Assembly: GCA_934047225.1 (NCBI GenBank)
Contig: CAKOHE010000054.1
Span: 58,001-122,000, forward strand
From: Ypsolopha sequella
Taxonomy: Eukaryota > Arthropoda > Insecta > Lepidoptera > Ypsolophidae
Length of the DNA: 64,000 nt
Direction: 5' to 3'
Within the stretch, counting starts at the first letter, position 1. The number at the start of each line of letters is the position of its first letter. Positions 59,201 to 64,000 of this stretch are shown here, piece after piece. The translations under genes and the position numbers were made by a program. The notes under the pieces were generated by a model. It ran no database searches. It saw nothing but the letters and a program-made list of their open reading frames with translations, and was not told where the DNA came from.

Positions 59201-59970
59201 TCCGTCTGGAGCCGTACTGCACGGTCTTCCAGTCGGAGATGTACGCTCTGCTCAGGGCCGTGGAGCAGGTCAGAGACAGCGAGGAGCCTCTTGTCAACAT
59301 TTTAAGTGACTCGAGGTCCTCGCTGGACCTGCTCAAAAGCCGGGCGCTTCTGCACCCCTTGGCTCACGGCATTGAGCGGTGCGTGCGTCAAATCCGCACG
59401 GAGGGCCGTGACGTGCGGCTCTTTTGGTTGCGGGCGCATGTGGGGACTGCCGGCAATGAGCGGGCGGACGAGCTCGCCAAAGATGCCGCCCTTCGCAGGA
59501 AAACGGCGGCCGACTACGACGCTGTCCCTCTCTCCTACCTGAGAAGGACGATACGCGAGGGGACTGTCCAACAGTGGCAAGGGCGATACGAGTCCTCCAG
59601 CACGGGTGGGGTTACAAAGGCCTTCCTTCCTGACGTAGCGACAGCGCACACTGTCCTAAGGAAGGCCAAACTTAACCCCATACACGTGCAAGCCCTTACA
59701 GGGCATGGGGGGCTCGCATCGTACCTTCATCGCTTTAAGCTGAAGGACAGTCCAGCCTGCGTATGTGATCCTGATCAGGAGGAGACGATTTGGCACGTCG
59801 TGTTCGACTGTCCGAGGTTCGGACTGTGGAGGGCGGAACTGGAGGTGAAAATCGACATGGCATTTAATAAAGCCAACCTGCCAGTGATCCTGCAAGACAA
59901 AGTAGACCGACCAACCCTACTAGGATTCTTGGAGAAGGTCATGAGGAGAGCGGCAGTCCGAAATAAATGA
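56239..59970 (+). CDS. ORF2: endonuclease-RT-RNase H-CCHC polyprotein, no helicase (B4)
   Basis: 1243 codons from the +1 junction, no ATG before codon 74. Endonuclease (IIQANLQRAK, LVQEPYVG, AGDVNAWSPWWGS, TSDHNA), RT (KKAPGPDGWTADI, SLDIEGAFDN, FADDVALV), RNase H (FTDGSK, SEMYAL, LSDSRSS, NERADE) and the CCHC finger are complete. The tail KIDMAFNKANLP is shared with truncated B3, so B3 came from a B4-like source and not from a B2-like one (QIDRAFNKANLP). Confidence 0.94.
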   Translation, partial: KGTAVNGSAVPLTGKTKDSKLRIIQANLQRAKLATQELLCTAHANRVSVALVQEPYVGSKGELKQYPGTRVIQMASARQKSVKAAVVVFGGELEVIHDPQLVTENIAAVLLKAGSLRLAVLSVYLEGDEDLEPYLQRIRYVCAKLQTENVILAGDVNAWSPWWGSDSEDHRGSAFRSFLEEMDLQILNTGNTPTFEVFRGGRMCTSRVDVTTCSLQLLDRMGGWKVDRELITSDHNAITYHVCLERELETLKPQSTRVYNTAKSDWSAFGRSVRSGLDESNLTASRVETVTTPGELETILDSYLTVISTACEEAIPKVGVPKGRKPLPWWTAALGLLKREVKTKRRRIRNAAAERRQHVVDQYLEANQRYKAAVQDAQTASWKQFCSKQDRESLWDGVYRVIRRTAKRQEDQLLVDSTGNTLGPEESAKLLALTFFPDDAVDNETPTQRQIRESSEVSVHQLLDKLGSDDPPFTAPELDLVLRNLNPKKAPGPDGWTADICERAIRVAPEVFLAIANKCLAIGHFPVRWKLAHVCIIRKSGKEDYTTPKAHRPIGLLPVMGKIVEKLLVSRLGWHLLPSLSTRQYGFMPQKSTEDSLYDLVSHVRSEIQSRKIVIMISLDIEGAFDNAWWPALKTQLLAHKCPANIYGLVASYLEDRKVKVNFARECWEKGTNKGCVQGSIAGPTCWNLILDTLLVELEQEGVHCQAFADDVALVISGSSIPPLQARANAALQTVLDWGLKNKLKFAPHKTFAMVLTRKLKFEPPVISMDGQVLPLVQEIRLLGVIIDNKLTFNAHVSAVCRKVTDIYKQLACAARVSWGLNREVIRTIYVSVIEPIVLYAASVWAPAAEKLMIKNQLESLQRGFAQKLCKAYRTVSLSSALVLADVLPLDLRVQEAASLFRAKRGVRIDQIPADRPVELRVPCGRFPHPAIRQSLSFECVDDLEPATVEAHQIAGPCIFTDGSKIQGKVGAALTWWSDGRETRHSKFRLEPYCTVFQSEMYALLRAVEQVRDSEEPLVNILSDSRSSLDLLKSRALLHPLAHGIERCVRQIRTEGRDVRLFWLRAHVGTAGNERADELAKDAALRRKTAADYDAVPLSYLRRTIREGTVQQWQGRYESSSTGGVTKAFLPDVATAHTVLRKAKLNPIHVQALTGHGGLASYLHRFKLKDSPACVCDPDQEETIWHVVFDCPRFGLWRAELEVKIDMAFNKANLPVILQDKVDRPTLLGFLEKVMRRAAVRNK

Positions 59971-60546
59971 CAGACTGTCATAGATTTTAAACTTGTAAAT
60001 TTTTAAACCTGATATTGTGAACTATGATATGGAATTCTTTGTAAAATTTTTAAACTATTAATTATGTTCCAATGTTTTCTTATAAATTATGAATGATGAA
60101 TACTAAATTAATTGTAAATAGATTTTGATTATTATAAGGCTTTTGTTATGGCTTAAGATTTGTTAAGGGTAGGGCTCCTTCGTCCAAGATTTAGGAATAT
60201 TATAGAATGTATAAGTTAGCAAATTAAGAAAGAAAAAAAAAAAAAAGAAACAAAAAAAAAAAAAAAAACTGACAAAAAAAAAAAAAAAAACACATTGAGA
60301 AAAAAAAAAAAAAGAGATGTGAAATACTAAACAAACAGAGAAAAAAAAAAAAAAAAGAAGAAGAAGAAGAAAAAGAGTTTTAAAATATATAGTTTTAAAA
60401 TTGTGTGTGTAATCTGGACGAAGGATCCCACCCTCATTGTCCCAGCCCTATATCCGGGGTCACTTCATTTATTAAAATTTTCAAGATAAAAAGGGCACGA
60501 AAATTGAAATTCGTGGGCAAAAGCCGGGTCTCACTACGGTGGGATC

Positions 60547-60599
<53 letters not shown>
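59971..60599 (+). other. 3'UTR of B4 with long-range stem, UNCG-type hairpin and poly(A)
   Basis: Complementary arms 60167-60185 and 60416-60433 enclose an A-rich tract (60233-60372). The terminal hairpin GGGTCTCAC-TACG-GTGGGATCC lies near 60526-60547. The poly(A) of about 50 A is the longest tail in the window. Confidence 0.8.
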
Positions 60600-60602
<3 letters not shown>

Positions 60603-60646
60603 AACCTAACCTAACCTAACCTAACCTAACCTAACCTAACCTAACC
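60600..60646 (+). repeat. Telomeric (CCTAA)n, about 9 units
   Basis: Perfect pentamers ending CCTAACC and then TCCAGGTTA, an abnormal junction. Confidence 0.96.
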
Positions 60647-60820
60647 TCCAGGTTAAACCATCCGCTGCTCAGGCGCCCGTGTTGGTTTAGCGTCAACCAA
60701 AAATACTTCTGAGCTTAATGTTATATAACCTCTCAATTATCTCTTAATATTAAGCATGTTTTTAAAAAATATATATAATAATAAAAATCATAATAATAAT
60801 AATAATAACTAAATAAATAG

Positions 60821-60865
<45 letters not shown>

Positions 60866-61083
60866 AAAAAAATTAAAAAAAAAAAAAAAAAAAAATTTTT
60901 TGGTATCTTTATATGTAGTTCTTAAGTTTTATGTATGTATATATAAGGGTCTTTGTTTACGGTAGAAGCATGTATCTGATAGTTTTAAGGAGCGATAATT
61001 AATAAAATAAAGTAAACACAAAAAAAACAAACAGCAACAAAAAAATGGTATGGGAGATCTTATCCCATAGCAAAACCTTTCAT

Positions 61084-61116
<33 letters not shown>
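60647..61116 (+). mobile_element. 5'-truncated family A (A3-type) tail with a 29-base 5' inversion
   Basis: From about 60682 the sequence matches the A3 ORF2 stop and 3'UTR (TGGTTTAGCGTCAACC onward) through the terminal hairpin (about 61049-61070) to poly(A) 61088-61116. The preceding 60654-60682 is the reverse complement of A3 33002-33030. The string CCTCCAGGTTA flanks the insert on both sides (60646-60656 and 61117-61127), like a short target duplication. Confidence 0.85.
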
Positions 61117-61119
<3 letters not shown>

Positions 61120-61124
61120 CCAGG

Positions 61125-62607
61125 TTATAACGAAGAGTTTGGTGTATCTCTTGGATTTTTGTGACTTCTCTTCTTGAAGCTGCAAAACTTTTTCCGAAAC
61201 TGGAAACAGCGGAAAAACTGCAAAGAGAAGTTGGTTTCCGATCTCCGGCTGTGAATACATCTAAAATTAACTTGAACTGTTTTTATATAGTGGCTATAAT
61301 AATATATTAACTTATTTGATTGTTTTACTTTGTCTTTTGTAAAATTATTCTAATTATTTTAATTTTATTTTATTTTTTTATTTTTACTTTTAGGCTTTTG
61401 CCATTGTTGTGAATATCCCCTTTTATGGCTATTGCCCCATACCATTTATATATATTTTTACATTCTAAAATTTACATTTTAAATCTTGGACATCTTTTTG
61501 TCATAGTTAAATTATATTTTAATAGTTTTTTGGAAAATTTGGGCCACTTAGGCCCATTTTATCGTTTTTGGTAAAATCTTGCAAGTACCTCCGCCCACTT
61601 TTTTCAAAATCTACAGCGGTGAGGTATAGTTTTTTTAAATTGAGAAGACCTGGCATTTTATAACGAAGAGTTTGGTGTACCTCTTGGATTTTTGTGACTT
61701 CTTTTCTTGAAGCTGCAAAGTTTTTTCCGAAACTGGAAACAGCGGAAAAACTGCAAAGAGAAGTTGGTTTCCGATCTCCGGCTGTGAATACATCTAAAAT
61801 TAACTTGAACTGTTTTTATATAGTGGCTATAATAATATATTAACTTATTTGATTGTTTTACTTTGTCTTTTGTAAAATTATTTTAATTATTTTAATTTAA
61901 TTTTATTTTTTATTTTTACTTTTAGGCTTTTGCCATTGTTGTGAATATCCCCTTTTATGGCTATTGCCCCATACCATTTATATATATTTTTAAATTCTAA
62001 AATTTACATTTTAAATCTTGGACATCATTTTTGTCATAGTTAAATTATATTTTAATTCTTATTATAAATAGCCATATTACGCTTAGCTTGCCAATTATAA
62101 CATTTTAAATTCTAATTGTATTATAGCTGTATGTGTTCATTCTGCTAGGTACTTCTTAGGTTTTTTCAGTGAGTACTTTTACATTTATTTTAATCTGTTG
62201 TTAATTTTACATTTACACCACTGACATATTTACGGCTATTGCCCTTTTAATTGGCTTTTGCTATAAATTAATTGCGTTTTTATTTTTGAGTGTATATACA
62301 ATTATAGTAACTTTAAACTTTTACGTAGTCATTGTATTTTCTGTCTCACAAATTTATAGTTAATTACTTTAATTTTAAAAATAAATATTAATTCATAATT
62401 ATTTTAACTCCTTCTGACTTTTTGACATTTTATACATTTTTAAGGCTTTTGCCACATTCATATTATACACTGTGATTGTTTGTCTAATTTGAAATTGTCT
62501 GTGATATTGCATGTGATTTTGTGTTTATAAGATAGTGATAGTGCTGCTGCCGCAGTAAGCTAGTTAAGCTTGTTAATACTATTGACCTTGCTGTGCCCAT
62601 ATCCAAG
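61125..62607 (+). promoter_or_regulatory. 5'UTR remainder of B5
   Basis: No gene. It contains the end of the first 532-bp monomer and the complete second monomer (starting near 61523), then the AT-rich leader with GGCTTTTGCC motifs. The start of the element, where the promoter of full copies should lie, is absent. Confidence 0.7.
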
Positions 62608-64000
62608 ATGTCTAATACTGGCAGGGCCTCCGGGTCAGCAGGCTCGACATCGACTGTCGGCTCAGGGGCCGCGGTCGGCCGCGCACGGGTGAATAAGCCC
62701 GGTAACTCCCTTCGAGAAAAACTTTTCAAATCGAAGACGAAGGATTCACCCGGCGCGGGGTCGACCGTGTCCCCGGTCCCCTCTGATGGGTCAGGGCTCG
62801 AGCGCGGACGTGTGTTGGACACAGACGTGGATACCGACTTGGGCCTTGACTCACCGGTGGGCTCCTGCGACGGACGTCCCAGTCTCCTCCCGCCCCTAGA
62901 CCGTAAAACCCCGGGAGTAGCGATGGACCTTGCAACCAAACAGGCCAATTCGCTGCTCCAAAAGGGCAAGGCGGCAATTGAGGCGGCTGGGAACATGAAG
63001 CGGGAGTGCAAAGCCGTTGCCCTCGACTCCCTCGAGCACCTCTATGAGACGGTGCTCTCTCTGTCGGACTCAAGAGCTCGACATATTAATGCCCTGGAGA
63101 AGGAGCGCTCTAGAAACGCCACTGAGCTTGTGCGAGTGGAGCGCGCCCACACCAGGGCATTGAGCGAGATACATACCTCGCATGCGGTCGAGCTCAGAGC
63201 AGCCAGGGCCGACATCTCCACCACCCTGGAAACATCCAAGGCCATAAGGTTGTGGCTTGGAGTGGAGATGGACGGCCCGTTAAAGGCCATTGGGTCCATC
63301 AGGGAGACCGTCCATCAGCTGGCGAATACGGCGGCCCCACGGACACACCAGTCCGACTCAGGAGCCAAAAAGCCTGACCCAGCTCTACTCAAAGAGCTGG
63401 AGACTTTGTCGGGCAGGGTTTCCGCCGTATCGAGTCAACTTGACTCGCTCCGGCGCCAGCTGGTGGAATCGGAGGAGAGGGCAAAAACCACTGCCTTGGT
63501 GTGCGGGTCCCCCCTAAAATCAGACGTTTTAGACCCCAGGCTTGAGGCAATTGGCGAGAACCTGGAAAAGGTGAGAGCAGCGGTCGAATGCTTACAGCAG
63601 AGACCGTTGTGCCAGGTTCAGCCGGAGGCGGGGGTCAGCGACGCGGGCATGAGGGACATAATTAAACCCGTGCTGGGTAACCTCGACAGGGTAGGCAGTG
63701 ACGTGAGGGCCATAGGGAAGGCGGTGGAGGAGAAGAGGTCCGAACCGCCGAACCTCAACATCGAAATGGCCCTCTCCGACGTCAAAGACGCCGTCACTAG
63801 CCTCAAGAAAGAGGTGCTCAGCCGGGAGCCCTGTGCTGTTGCGCCGCTGACCTACGCCCAGGCACTCAAAAAGCCGGGGCAAGATGGACCGGCGCACTCA
63901 ATAATCGTCTCATCGACTGACTCGACCCTCTCCGGGGAAGAGGTCGTGAGACGACTTGAGAGTGTGCTGGACGTCAGAACCTCTGGCATTAGGGTGGACC
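62608..64000 (+). CDS. ORF1, N-terminal part (B5, partial)
   Basis: ATG at 62608 (MSNTGRASGS), open to the last base of the window, about 464 codons. I see no amino-acid difference from B1 in the portions compared, including the coiled-coil core YETVLSLSDSRARH. The IIVSSTD block is present near 63900; the zinc knuckles lie beyond the window. Confidence 0.92.
   Translation, partial: MSNTGRASGSAGSTSTVGSGAAVGRARVNKPGNSLREKLFKSKTKDSPGAGSTVSPVPSDGSGLERGRVLDTDVDTDLGLDSPVGSCDGRPSLLPPLDRKTPGVAMDLATKQANSLLQKGKAAIEAAGNMKRECKAVALDSLEHLYETVLSLSDSRARHINALEKERSRNATELVRVERAHTRALSEIHTSHAVELRAARADISTTLETSKAIRLWLGVEMDGPLKAIGSIRETVHQLANTAAPRTHQSDSGAKKPDPALLKELETLSGRVSAVSSQLDSLRRQLVESEERAKTTALVCGSPLKSDVLDPRLEAIGENLEKVRAAVECLQQRPLCQVQPEAGVSDAGMRDIIKPVLGNLDRVGSDVRAIGKAVEEKRSEPPNLNIEMALSDVKDAVTSLKKEVLSREPCAVAPLTYAQALKKPGQDGPAHSIIVSSTDSTLSGEEVVRRLESVLDVRTSGIRVD

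Larger units (their letters stand above)
51793..60599 (+). mobile_element. B4: full-length family B telomeric retrotransposon
   Basis: A complete element of about 8.8 kb: 5'UTR to 54209, ORF1 54210-56240, ORF2 56239-59970, 3'UTR and poly(A) to 60599. Nearly identical to B2 in coding sequence; the 5'UTR has one extra monomer and a longer microsatellite. Confidence 0.95.
61125..64000 (+). mobile_element. B5: B1-type family B copy, 5' end missing, cut by the window edge
   Basis: Matches B1 from 34283 onward at a constant offset of 26842 up to the window end, with only scattered substitutions. The first roughly 586 bases of the B1 5'UTR are missing and replaced by CCTCCAGG. ORF2 and the 3' end lie outside the window. 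Confidence 0.93.

Overview
The window is telomeric DNA of an insect. Pure CCTAA arrays (the C-rich strand of the insect TTAGG repeat) recur throughout, and almost everything between them is a non-LTR retrotransposon of the R1 clade, all on the + strand. Each full copy has the layout (CCTAA)n - 5'UTR - ORF1 - ORF2 - 3'UTR - poly(A) - (CCTAA)n, as in the telomere-specific TRAS/SART elements of Bombyx. A lepidopteran host is plausible, but other TTAGG insects carry such elements and the species cannot be read from this sequence. Because the C-rich strand is the coding strand, element 5' ends face the chromosome terminus and poly(A) tails face the centromere. No host gene, RNA gene or CRISPR array was seen.

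Two families are present. Family A (about 10 kb; copies A0, A1, A2, A3) has an ORF2 of about 2005 codons: APE-type endonuclease, reverse transcriptase, RNase H, a CCHC finger, an unrecognised segment, and a C-terminal superfamily-1 helicase of the alphavirus/tobamovirus-like type. Family B (about 8.5 kb; copies B1, B2, B3, B4, B5) has the same ORF1/ORF2 plan but ORF2 stops after the CCHC finger (1243 codons) and has no helicase.

Layout: 1-2233 A0 (3' part, cut by the window edge); 2287-12222 A1, full; 12481-22674 A2, full; 22675-23037 a telomeric tract holding two roughly 80-bp family B tail fragments; 23038-33464 A3, full; 33697-42159 B1, full; 42287-50586 B2, full; 50672-51632 B3, strongly 5'-truncated; 51793-60599 B4, full; 60647-61116 a 5'-truncated family A tail with a small inversion at its 5' end; 61125-64000 B5, a B1-like copy lacking its first roughly 590 bp and cut by the window end. 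All six full copies keep both reading frames open, and A0/A1 and B2/B4 are nearly identical, so the elements look recently active.

How the parts would work together (family knowledge plus inference): ORF1 is a coiled-coil, three-zinc-knuckle RNA-binding protein that packages the transcript. ORF2 nicks the telomeric repeat, reverse-transcribes from the nick and removes or copies strands. In every copy ORF2 lies +1 to ORF1 across a conserved TGC-stop-GGG junction with no usable AUG, which suggests +1 frameshifting or stop-coupled reinitiation. The 3'UTRs carry stem-loops whose arms change in compensation between copies, good candidates for the structure read by the reverse transcriptase. The 5'UTRs carry tandem monomers of variable number.
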